Below are positions 5,097-11,127 of a stretch of 11,127 nucleotides of DNA, piece by piece. A program made the position numbers and the translations under genes. How positions within the stretch are numbered: the first letter of the stretch is position 1; each line of letters starts with the position of its first letter. This DNA comes from an uncultured Clostridia bacterium (GTDB lineage: Bacteria > Bacillota > Clostridia > Christensenellales > Aristaeellaceae), in NCBI GenBank assembly GCA_947600345.1, contig CANQGC010000076.1, positions 1 through 11,127 on the forward strand. The letters run 5' to 3'. Under the pieces are notes generated by a model that did not search any database, was not told the DNA's origin, and worked only from the letters and a program-made list of their open reading frames with translations.

Positions 5097-5648
5097 TTGC
5101 TTAGACGTCTTGCTCCCTACTTCGCCGCGTTCATCGCGTTTCTGCTGGACACGGCGCTGATTCCGGTGCTCTACTATGGGCGGTATCTGGTGCCGCTCAC
5201 GCTGGTGGTCGTCATTCTGACGGGCATCCAGGTGGGCCGCGCCCAGGGCATGATCTGCGGCCTCGTGTCCGGCCTGATGCTGGATGTGACCGCCGGCACG
5301 CTGGGCCAGAAGCTGCTCCCCTACGTGATCATCGGCTTCCTGGTCGGCTTCTTCCTGGATCAGCAGCCCCAGATCGACCGCAGCATGCCCCGGAAGGAGC
5401 GCGTTCAGCTGATGCTGGTGCGCGTCATCTGGATCAGCGCCCTGCTGTTCCTGCACGAGCTCGTGCTGATGATCTACCAGTACTTCAACACCGCCATCTT
5501 TGAATGGGCCTATCTGCGCGACCTGTTCATCCGCGTGGCCATGATGACCGCGCTGTGCCTGATCCTCTATCAACCGTTCCGCGCGCTCTGCCTCGGCGCC
5601 AGGTCCACCGGCTCTGGCCGCGATACCCGGGAGGTGAAAAACTATTGA
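5097..5648 (+). CDS. mreD: Rod shape-determining protein MreD
   Basis: 183-residue polytopic inner membrane protein of the elongasome, partner of MreC. Seen: about five to six hydrophobic segments (approx. 7-27, 31-48, 52-66, 73-88, 109-129, 142-160) and the family motif G-x3-G-x3-D at GLVSGLMLD (55-63). Sequence similarity in this family is low, so the call leans on topology, this motif and position after mreC. Start is TTG, supported by GGAGGT (5087-5092) four bases upstream; no better in-frame ATG lies nearby (next Met is residue 52). The stop overlaps the TTG start of the PBP2 gene by four bases. Confidence 0.9.
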   Translation: MLRRLAPYFAAFIAFLLDTALIPVLYYGRYLVPLTLVVVILTGIQVGRAQGMICGLVSGLMLDVTAGTLGQKLLPYVIIGFLVGFFLDQQPQIDRSMPRKERVQLMLVRVIWISALLFLHELVLMIYQYFNTAIFEWAYLRDLFIRVAMMTALCLILYQPFRALCLGARSTGSGRDTREVKNY

Positions 5649-8116
5649 AGACGCTCAAACCGAATCTGCGCAGGATCGTGCTGCTGTCGCTGATGCTGGC
5701 CGCCATATTCTGCGCGATGTTCATTCGAATGTACAGCATGATCATCAGCGATTCCAACCGCTACACCACGCGCGCCTCGAGCCAGTCCACCAAGACCATC
5801 ACCACCTACGGCAAGCGCGGCACGATCTACGATACGAACATGGTCCCGCTGGCCTACGATACGACCAGCTGGAACGTGACCTTCTACCGCGACCCCACCA
5901 AGTCCGAGGAGGCCGACCGCGCCGCCTACACCCAGGTGCTGATCAAGGTGATCGAGCTGATCGAATCCAACGGCAAGTCCACCGTCAACGACTTCTGGAT
6001 GAAGAAGAACGACGAGGGCAAGTGGGTGTTCGACTCCGGCTCGGACTCCGAGGCCGTGGAGCGCAGCCGCGAGCGCCAGTGGCGCACCAACTTCTACATG
6101 TCCAACGTGCCCGAGGAGGATCTCTTCAACACGCTGCTGGAGAAGTACCTGATCCCGCCCACGCTGGACGAGGACATGATCGTCAAGGTGCTGGCGCTGT
6201 GGCAGGAGTCCCGCATGAACGCCTTCAACTCCATGCCCGTGCCCATCGCCTACGACGTGGGCTTTGAGACGGTTTCGGAGATCGAGGCAAAGTCGCTGGA
6301 GCTGGACGGCATCGACGTGGAGGAGAGCTCCTCCCGCGTCTATCCCCAGGGCCGCATCGCCTCCCACATCACCGGCTACATATCCAAGATCTCCGCCAAC
6401 CAGCTGGAGACCTACCAGAGCCAGGGCTACCCGGTCGACGCCTACATCGGCGCGGCGGGCGTGGAGTACTCGCTGGAGGACCAGCTCTCCCCCTACATCT
6501 CTTACCGCCAGGGCAAGCGCAAGGTGGAGGTCAACACCCGCGGCAAGGTGGTGCGCGAGCTGGAGTACGACGCCCCCACCGACGGAAACTCCGTGGTACT
6601 GACCATCGACGTGGATCTGGAAAAGGTCATGAAGGACGCGTTGGTCGACACCATCGCCGAAATCCACGACGAGCAGGAGTACCAGATGAACCGCTCCTAC
6701 TGGCAGGACGTCAACGAGGACGTGCTGAAGAAGTACGAGGAGAACGACTGGAAGATCGACCTGGCCGAGTCCGGCGCGATGGTGTGCATGGATCCCCACA
6801 GCGGCAAGGTGCTGGGCATGGTGAGCTATCCGGACTACGACCTGAGCATGTTCAACGGCGGCCGGGTCAACAACGCCATGTGGAACGAGCTGCTGGACGC
6901 CAACGACCCGCTCTACAACCGCGCCATCTCCACCCGAGACGCCCCGGGCTCCATCTTCAAGCTGGTCACGGCGCTGGCGGGCCTGGCCGAGGGCGAGATC
7001 ACGCCCGAGACCCGCATCACCGACCGCGGCGCCTTCAACAAGACGAACCAGACCAACCCGGCGAAGTGCTGGGTCAGCAACGAGGAGCGCTACACCCACG
7101 CGAACCTGAACGTCACCCAGGCGCTGGCCCACTCCTGCAACTACTTCTTCTACCAGGTCAGCTATCAGCTGGGCGTGACCCGGCTCTACCAGTGGGCCGC
7201 AGCGCTGGGCCTCACCTCGAAGACCAACATCGAGCTCCCCGGCGAATCCACGTCCATCGTGGGCAACCAGAACATGCTCTACGACCCGGAGAAGTCCGTA
7301 TACGACCAGGAGACCTCCAAGCCCATGCTGGCGGCGGAGTCCATCCGCAACATGATCGCGGACATCTCCCGGGAGCGCAACACCGAGTTCAGCGATGAGC
7401 TGGTGGACGAGGCGGTGCTGTCGCTGCTCAAGATCGCCGTCTCCTACGAATCCAAGAGCGACTGGTACGCGCCGATCCGCGAGGTCTTCCAGTACGACCT
7501 GGGCCTGCCCCGCGACTACATCGCCAACCACTACATCGTCAACACCGTCGTCACCTACCTGCAGGACATCTTCTGGGTGCCCAACGAGACCATCATGGAC
7601 GGCATCGGCCAGTCCATCACCCAGGTGACGCCCATCGCCGTCGCCCGCTACGTGTCCGCCATCTGCAACGGCGGCACCGTGTACGACGCGCAGATCGTGG
7701 ACAAGATCATCTCCGCCGACGGCAGGATCGTGCTGGAGAAGGAGCCGGTTGTCGCCAACCAGATCGAGACCGACCCCAGCTACTTCTCCCTCATCATGCA
7801 GGGCATGGAGGACGTCACCTCCGCCGAGGACGGCGGCACCGCCGGTAAGTACTTCAAGGATTGGAAGTACGCCGACCAGATCGCGGCCAAGACCGGAACC
7901 TCCCAGAGAACCGAGCTGGACGTGGAGAACAATGCCTGGATGGTGGCCTACGCGCCCCGCGAGAACCCGCAGATCGTGGCCATCTGCTACATCCAGAACG
8001 GCTACGCCGGCGCCTACTGCGCTTCCGCCATCAAGCCGGTGATCCAGCACTACCTGGACTCCCTGCAGAGCTCGGAGCCCACCGCCGTCGGCAAGGAGTT
8101 CAGCATCGCCGAGTGA
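5645..8116 (+). CDS. mrdA: Penicillin-binding protein 2, elongation-specific transpeptidase
   Basis: Class B PBP that cross-links peptidoglycan with RodA. From the TTG start it has 823 residues. Seen: an N-terminal membrane anchor (11-29), GKRGTIYD (56-63) opening the dimerisation/pedestal domain, GAAGVEYSLED (269-279), and the transpeptidase motifs PGSIFK with nucleophile S436 and K439, S-C-N (497-499) and KTGT (749-752). All catalytic motifs are intact. Between S-C-N and KTGT lies an extra, largely helical, charged stretch (about 545-650) absent from most PBP2 proteins. The first in-frame ATG is at 5504, deep in mreD; I chose TTG at 5645 because GGGAGGTGA (5629-5637) lies seven bases before it, the anchor follows at once, and the TTGA overlap with the mreD stop implies coupling. 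Length is well above the usual 600-700, mostly because of the insert and an enlarged pedestal. Confidence 0.94.
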   Translation: MKTLKPNLRRIVLLSLMLAAIFCAMFIRMYSMIISDSNRYTTRASSQSTKTITTYGKRGTIYDTNMVPLAYDTTSWNVTFYRDPTKSEEADRAAYTQVLIKVIELIESNGKSTVNDFWMKKNDEGKWVFDSGSDSEAVERSRERQWRTNFYMSNVPEEDLFNTLLEKYLIPPTLDEDMIVKVLALWQESRMNAFNSMPVPIAYDVGFETVSEIEAKSLELDGIDVEESSSRVYPQGRIASHITGYISKISANQLETYQSQGYPVDAYIGAAGVEYSLEDQLSPYISYRQGKRKVEVNTRGKVVRELEYDAPTDGNSVVLTIDVDLEKVMKDALVDTIAEIHDEQEYQMNRSYWQDVNEDVLKKYEENDWKIDLAESGAMVCMDPHSGKVLGMVSYPDYDLSMFNGGRVNNAMWNELLDANDPLYNRAISTRDAPGSIFKLVTALAGLAEGEITPETRITDRGAFNKTNQTNPAKCWVSNEERYTHANLNVTQALAHSCNYFFYQVSYQLGVTRLYQWAAALGLTSKTNIELPGESTSIVGNQNMLYDPEKSVYDQETSKPMLAAESIRNMIADISRERNTEFSDELVDEAVLSLLKIAVSYESKSDWYAPIREVFQYDLGLPRDYIANHYIVNTVVTYLQDIFWVPNETIMDGIGQSITQVTPIAVARYVSAICNGGTVYDAQIVDKIISADGRIVLEKEPVVANQIETDPSYFSLIMQGMEDVTSAEDGGTAGKYFKDWKYADQIAAKTGTSQRTELDVENNAWMVAYAPRENPQIVAICYIQNGYAGAYCASAIKPVIQHYLDSLQSSEPTAVGKEFSIAE

Positions 8117-8122
8117 CGCATT

Positions 8123-8150
8123 CCCGGCGGGCGGGCCGAGGGGCCCCGGG
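8123..8150 (+). repeat. GC-rich hairpin in the mrdA-rodA gap
   Basis: Outer arms CCCGG (8123-8127) and CCGGG (8146-8150) with inner arms GGCC/GGCC (8134-8137 / 8142-8145). No T-run follows. Similar in style to the hairpins of the mreC-mreD gap. Confidence 0.3.
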
Positions 8151-8190
8151 CGTCTCCGCCTGAACCGCCGAATCCACACAGGAGAGTACA

Positions 8191-9420
8191 ATGTTCGCAA
8201 GAATCGCCGCGTTTTTCAAGGGGCTGCGCGAGAACCACTTCACCCGCCAGCTGATGCGATACTTCGATTGGCCGCTGTTCTTCATCGTCATCGGAATATC
8301 GCTCTTTGGCGTGGTCGCCATCTTCTCGGCGGGCAGCATCGAGGTCACGAGCAAGCCCGCGACCGTGATGGAGATGCTGCGAACCCAGTCGCTGACCTAC
8401 CCCCGACTCCAGCTGATCTGGATCGTCGTGGGCATCGTCGCCATGTTCGCGCTGATGTTCTTCGACTACGAGCAGTACGGCAAGTACGCCAACGTGCTCT
8501 ACGCCGCGAACCTGGTGCTGCTGGTGCTGGTGCTGGGCGTCGAGCGCGGCCGCGGCGGCATGACCGCTTTCTTCACCTGGGGCGGCGACCGCGGCTTCCA
8601 GCCCTCGGAGCTGGGCAAGGTCATCATCATCATCGCCTTCGCCCGCGCCTTCTCCTCCCGCGTCAAGCCCATCATGACCATCCGCGACGTGATCCCGCTG
8701 GTGCTGTACATGGCGCTGCCGCTGGTGCTGATCGTAGCCCAGCCGGACGTGGGCACGGCGCTGGTGTACATGGCGGTATTCTGCATACTGGTGTTCATCT
8801 CCGGCACGAACTACAAGCTGATCTGGGGCGTCATCATCTGCGCCGTGCTGATGCTGATCCCGGTCTGGTACTTCATGAACAACGCCGCCTCCGACAACTT
8901 CCGCCTGACCCGCATACTGATCTGGCTCGATCCGGAGTCCTACCCGGACGAGGCGCGCCAGGTCATCAACGGCCAGACGGCCTTCGGCTCCGGCGGCTGG
9001 TTCGGCAAGGGCCTGGTCTCCCCCGGCAGCTTCGCCTCGCTGGGCTACATCTCGGACGACCACACCGACTTCATATTCGCCATCGTGGGCGAGTCCTTCG
9101 GCCTGGTGGGCGCCTGCGCGCTGGTGCTGGCCTACGGCCTGCTCTTCGCCCGGTTGATCTACCAGGCGCTGAAGGTGGAGGACCCCTTCGGCAGCTACAT
9201 ACTGATTGGCGTGCTCGCGATGTTCATATTCCACGTGGTGGAGAACATCTGCATGGTGATCGGGCTTCTCCCCGTCACAGGCGTGCCCTTGCCATTCGTC
9301 AGCTACGGAGGCTCGAACATGCTGACCTGCATGATGGCCATCGGCCTGGCCGAAAACGTCATCATGCGATCGCGCCAGAAGGAGAGCCACACCCGCGCCT
9401 CCATGCCGAGAAAGATTTGA
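8191..9420 (+). CDS. rodA: RodA, SEDS-family peptidoglycan glycosyltransferase
   Basis: 409-residue polytopic membrane enzyme that polymerises lipid II into glycan strands, acting as a pair with PBP2. Seen: about ten hydrophobic helices starting near residue 28, FQPSELGK (136-143), QPDVGTA (184-190), an extracellular loop (about 230-292), the catalytic Asp in HTDFIFA (D293), and the C-terminal signature PVTGVPLPFVSYGGS (361-375). All SEDS hallmarks are present. RodA rather than FtsW is inferred from the mre/PBP2 neighbourhood and from the FIFA context of the Asp. The start is supported by AGGAG (8180-8184) six bases upstream of the ATG. It follows PBP2 by 74 bases, so polymerase and cross-linking partner are probably made from the same transcript. 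Confidence 0.95.
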   Translation: MFARIAAFFKGLRENHFTRQLMRYFDWPLFFIVIGISLFGVVAIFSAGSIEVTSKPATVMEMLRTQSLTYPRLQLIWIVVGIVAMFALMFFDYEQYGKYANVLYAANLVLLVLVLGVERGRGGMTAFFTWGGDRGFQPSELGKVIIIIAFARAFSSRVKPIMTIRDVIPLVLYMALPLVLIVAQPDVGTALVYMAVFCILVFISGTNYKLIWGVIICAVLMLIPVWYFMNNAASDNFRLTRILIWLDPESYPDEARQVINGQTAFGSGGWFGKGLVSPGSFASLGYISDDHTDFIFAIVGESFGLVGACALVLAYGLLFARLIYQALKVEDPFGSYILIGVLAMFIFHVVENICMVIGLLPVTGVPLPFVSYGGSNMLTCMMAIGLAENVIMRSRQKESHTRASMPRKI

Positions 9421-9479
9421 CCCCACTTCAGAAATCCCTCCCCGTCGCATAAGCTTTCGTGACAAGGAGGGATATTCTT

Positions 9480-10151
9480 ATGGCTTCGGACGAGCTCAAA
9501 CTCTTGATTCACACCGCGAGCGCCCCGGCCGCCGGGGGCGAAGCGAAACGCGCCCACCGCCCCAGGCGGCTGCGCGTCAAGGCGCGCCTCAGCTTTCAGG
9601 AGCGGCTGCTGCGCAACAGCTTCCTGGCCTGCGCCGTGCTGCTGGGGATACTCGCGCTGGGCAACATCCAGCAGCCCTGGGCCGTCCGCGCCAGCCGGGG
9701 CATCGAGCAGGCGCTGACCATGCGCGTCGACCTGGACAAGTCGCTGGGGCAGCTCTCCTTCGTGCGCAGCCTCATGCCGGAGTCAGCGCTGGTGTTCTTC
9801 AATCTGGACGCCGACAGCGAGCTCCACGCCCCCGTGCAGGGCGAGTTGAGCCACCCCTACAGCGACGCCCAGCCCTGGCTGATGTACGACTGCGAGGCGG
9901 GCGCGGACGTTTGCGCCGCCGCCGACGGCACGATCTCCGCCGTGAGCCCGCTCTCCGACGGGAGCTTCGGCGTGCTGATCGACCACGGCAACGGCATGGA
10001 GAGCGTGACGGCAAACCTGCAGAGCGTCGAGCTCCAGGCCGGGGACCAGGTGCTGCGCGGCGGCGTCATCGGCAGCGCCGCGTCCAGCGTCTACTTCGAG
10101 CTCCGCCAGGGGGGCGAGAGCTGCGACCCCACGGAGAAGCTGGGCCTGTGA
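9480..10151 (+). CDS. spoIVFA: SpoIVFA-like membrane protein with a degenerate M23 (LytM) domain
   Basis: 223 residues. Seen: a basic cytoplasmic region (about 20-46), one transmembrane helix (about 47-64), a linker, and an M23-like beta domain (about 117-220) with AADGTISAVSPL, VLIDHGNGMESV, LQAGDQVLRGGVIG and YFELRQGG. The metal ligands of active M23 peptidases are missing: HLHFE reads SVYFE (203-207) and the H-x3-D region is not seen. This matches SpoIVFA, a non-catalytic partner that anchors and restrains the SpoIVFB protease in the sporulating mother cell. A GTG at 9459 would add seven residues, but AAGGAGGG (9464-9471) lies eight bases before the ATG at 9480, so I use that start. The stop overlaps the GTG of spoIVFB by four bases, which supports the pairing. 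A general M23 protein is the alternative. Confidence 0.82.
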   Translation: MASDELKLLIHTASAPAAGGEAKRAHRPRRLRVKARLSFQERLLRNSFLACAVLLGILALGNIQQPWAVRASRGIEQALTMRVDLDKSLGQLSFVRSLMPESALVFFNLDADSELHAPVQGELSHPYSDAQPWLMYDCEAGADVCAAADGTISAVSPLSDGSFGVLIDHGNGMESVTANLQSVELQAGDQVLRGGVIGSAASSVYFELRQGGESCDPTEKLGL

Positions 10152-11038
10152 TTCGCTTCCGCGCCCTCGGGGTGGACTTCGCGCTGCCGCTGCTGACGCT
10201 GGCCGCGCCCGCGCTGGCGCTGCGGCTGGGGATGCCAGGCGGCATGCTGCCGCTGGCGCTCGCGCTGGGGAGCCACGAGCTCGCGCACCTGCTGGCGGCG
10301 AAGCTCTGCCGGGTGGGCATCGCCGAGATTCGGCTGATGCCCTTCGGCGGCAGCGCGCGCATCGAGAATCCCTACCGCCTCTCCCCGAGCCAGCTGATCC
10401 CCACCGCCGCCGCCGGGCCCGCCGCCAACCTGCTGCTGGCGGTGGGGATCGCGGCGCTGGCGCAGTGGCGTGTGCTTCTGCCCGGTCGCGCTGTTGAATT
10501 GATTCGGCCGAATTTGACGCTGATGCTGTTCAATTTGCTCCCCGCTCTTCCGCTGGACGGCGGGCGAATTCTCTGCGCGCTGCTGGGGCCCTGGCTGGGC
10601 GAGCGCCGCGCGCAATCGCTGCTGCTGTGGAGCGGAAGGCTGCTGGCCGGGGCGCTGCTGCTGGCCTTCGCGCTGGGCGGCCTGGAGCGCGGAATCTGGA
10701 ACCTGAGCCTGCCGCTGGCGGCGGTCTTCCTGCTGGCCTCGGGCCGGGACGAGACCGGCGCGCTGGACGCTGCCCGCGCCGAGGCCCTGAGCGGCGCGCT
10801 GGACCGCGATCCCTCCCCCCGACCCGCCCGCATCTACCAGCTCGACGGCGGCGCCGCCGCCCGAAGCGCGCTGGCGCTGCTGCGCCCCCGGGAGCGCGCC
10901 TGGTTCGTGCTGACCCAGGGCGGCGCCCCCACGTCGCTGCTCGACGGCAGGAGCGTCGTGGAGTACCTCGTGCATGAAGGCTCTCCGGAGGCCCCGCTGT
11001 CCGCGCTGCCGGGCTACGAGCTGGCAAGGGCGCGGTGA
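10148..11038 (+). CDS. spoIVFB: SpoIVFB-like site-2 intramembrane metalloprotease (M50)
   Basis: 296 residues, close to Bacillus SpoIVFB in length and layout. Seen: transmembrane segments from residue 10, the zinc motif HELAH (43-47), the FGG element (66-68), AAAGPAANLLLA (87-98), and NLLPALPLDGGR (129-140) giving the third zinc ligand D137. The C-terminal part (about 220-296) is soluble and looks like the degenerate CBS-type domain that senses nucleotide or energy state in SpoIVFB. In Bacillus the enzyme cuts pro-sigma-K in the mother cell. In this organism the substrate is not visible, so pro-sigma-K cleavage is inferred. Start: GTG at 10148 overlapping the spoIVFA stop (GTGA); a much longer in-frame start at 9911 would lie inside spoIVFA and add an unrelated Arg-rich segment. 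Confidence 0.9.
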   Translation: MIRFRALGVDFALPLLTLAAPALALRLGMPGGMLPLALALGSHELAHLLAAKLCRVGIAEIRLMPFGGSARIENPYRLSPSQLIPTAAAGPAANLLLAVGIAALAQWRVLLPGRAVELIRPNLTLMLFNLLPALPLDGGRILCALLGPWLGERRAQSLLLWSGRLLAGALLLAFALGGLERGIWNLSLPLAAVFLLASGRDETGALDAARAEALSGALDRDPSPRPARIYQLDGGAAARSALALLRPRERAWFVLTQGGAPTSLLDGRSVVEYLVHEGSPEAPLSALPGYELARAR

Positions 11039-11053
11039 CGCTTCTTGCTTCGC

Positions 11054-11083
11054 TTGACTTTCCCCGTCCCCTCATGCTATAAT
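11054..11083 (+). promoter_or_regulatory. Strong sigma-A promoter for the gene beyond the right edge
   Basis: -35 TTGACT (11054-11059), 18-bp spacer, perfect -10 TATAAT (11078-11083) with extended TG (TGCTATAAT). Predicted start near 11090. It is the best promoter in the window, fitting a highly expressed ribosomal protein operon. Confidence 0.85.
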
Positions 11084-11112
11084 GAGCCGGCGAATGAAAC
11101 CTGGACGTAAAC

Positions 11113-11127
11113 AAAGGAGGATAAAAT
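11113..11127 (+). promoter_or_regulatory. Ribosome binding site and start of the next gene, probably rplU
   Basis: AAAGGAGG (11113-11120), five-base spacer, then AT as the last two bases, presumably of an ATG at 11126. No coding sequence is visible. In Bacillus the gene after spoIVFB is rplU (ribosomal protein L21); that identity is inferred from synteny only. The leader is only about 36 bases, too short for a large L21-type leader structure. Confidence 0.6.

Noticed and set aside
5504..5644. Longer start for PBP2 at the ATG at 5504
   Set aside because: It lies inside mreD, adds an Arg/Pro-rich shadow sequence, and the strong ribosome binding site precedes TTG 5645.
5642..8200. An open frame of about 850 codons on the minus strand opposite mrdA, and similar long antisense frames opposite mreB, mreC, rodA and spoIVFB
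   Set aside because: They mirror real genes with strong third-position G/C bias, have low-complexity Val/Gly/His/Asp/Arg composition, no recognisable domain and no ribosome binding site.
9911..10147. Longer start for SpoIVFB inside spoIVFA
   Set aside because: The extra residues are Arg-rich out-of-frame shadow of spoIVFA; the family begins just before the first membrane helix, as with GTG 10148.
1..11127. tRNA, rRNA, CRISPR array, insertion sequence or phage genes
   Set aside because: No regularly spaced repeats, transposase or integrase motifs, terminal inverted repeats, or tRNA-like cloverleaf arms were noticed in the gaps, all of which are shorter than 250 bases.
11084..11127. A ribosomal protein L21 leader RNA
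   Set aside because: The predicted leader is only about 36 bases and shows no clear stem, so there is no room for the known structure.

Overview
The window is chromosomal DNA from a high-GC, endospore-forming member of the Firmicutes, most likely a Clostridia lineage. This rests on strong AAGGAGG-type ribosome binding sites, extended -10 promoters, frequent GTG/TTG starts in overlapping genes, and a maf-mreBCD-spoIVFAB gene order like the Bacillus mre/spoIVF region. I cannot name a genus. The third-position G/C bias is so strong that long antisense shadow frames cover most genes; I discounted them.

Left part (1-1005, minus strand): a sirtuin-type NAD-dependent protein deacylase, followed through a four-base overlap by a family 6 uracil/hypoxanthine-DNA glycosylase that runs off the window edge. 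An AT-rich divergent promoter region (about 1006-1235) separates them from the plus-strand genes. It carries a good sigma-A promoter on each strand and a perfect 8-bp inverted repeat between them.

Middle (1236-2192): a 62-residue peptide with a textbook double-glycine export leader and a zinc-ribbon-like, cationic, Cys-rich core. Next comes a Nudix-fold protein whose Nudix box has lost most catalytic residues, then a long hairpin and a second promoter region with direct and inverted repeats.

Right part (2193-11038): one long plus-strand cluster, probably an operon, for cell elongation and sporulation: maf, an MreB-like actin, mreC, mreD, PBP2 (mrdA), RodA, SpoIVFA-like and SpoIVFB-like. MreB/C/D form the elongasome scaffold. 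RodA polymerises glycan, PBP2 cross-links it, Maf is a nucleotide house-cleaning enzyme, and SpoIVFA/SpoIVFB are the regulator/intramembrane protease pair that in Bacillus activates sigma-K in the mother cell. The window ends with a very strong promoter and a perfect ribosome binding site for a gene starting at the last two bases; by synteny this is probably rplU (ribosomal protein L21).

The most unusual points are: (i) the MreB-like protein keeps full length and the actin fold signature but has lost the key residues of its nucleotide site, (ii) the orphan double-glycine-leader zinc-ribbon peptide, (iii) the degenerate Nudix protein beside it, and (iv) a roughly 100-residue insertion in the transpeptidase domain of PBP2.
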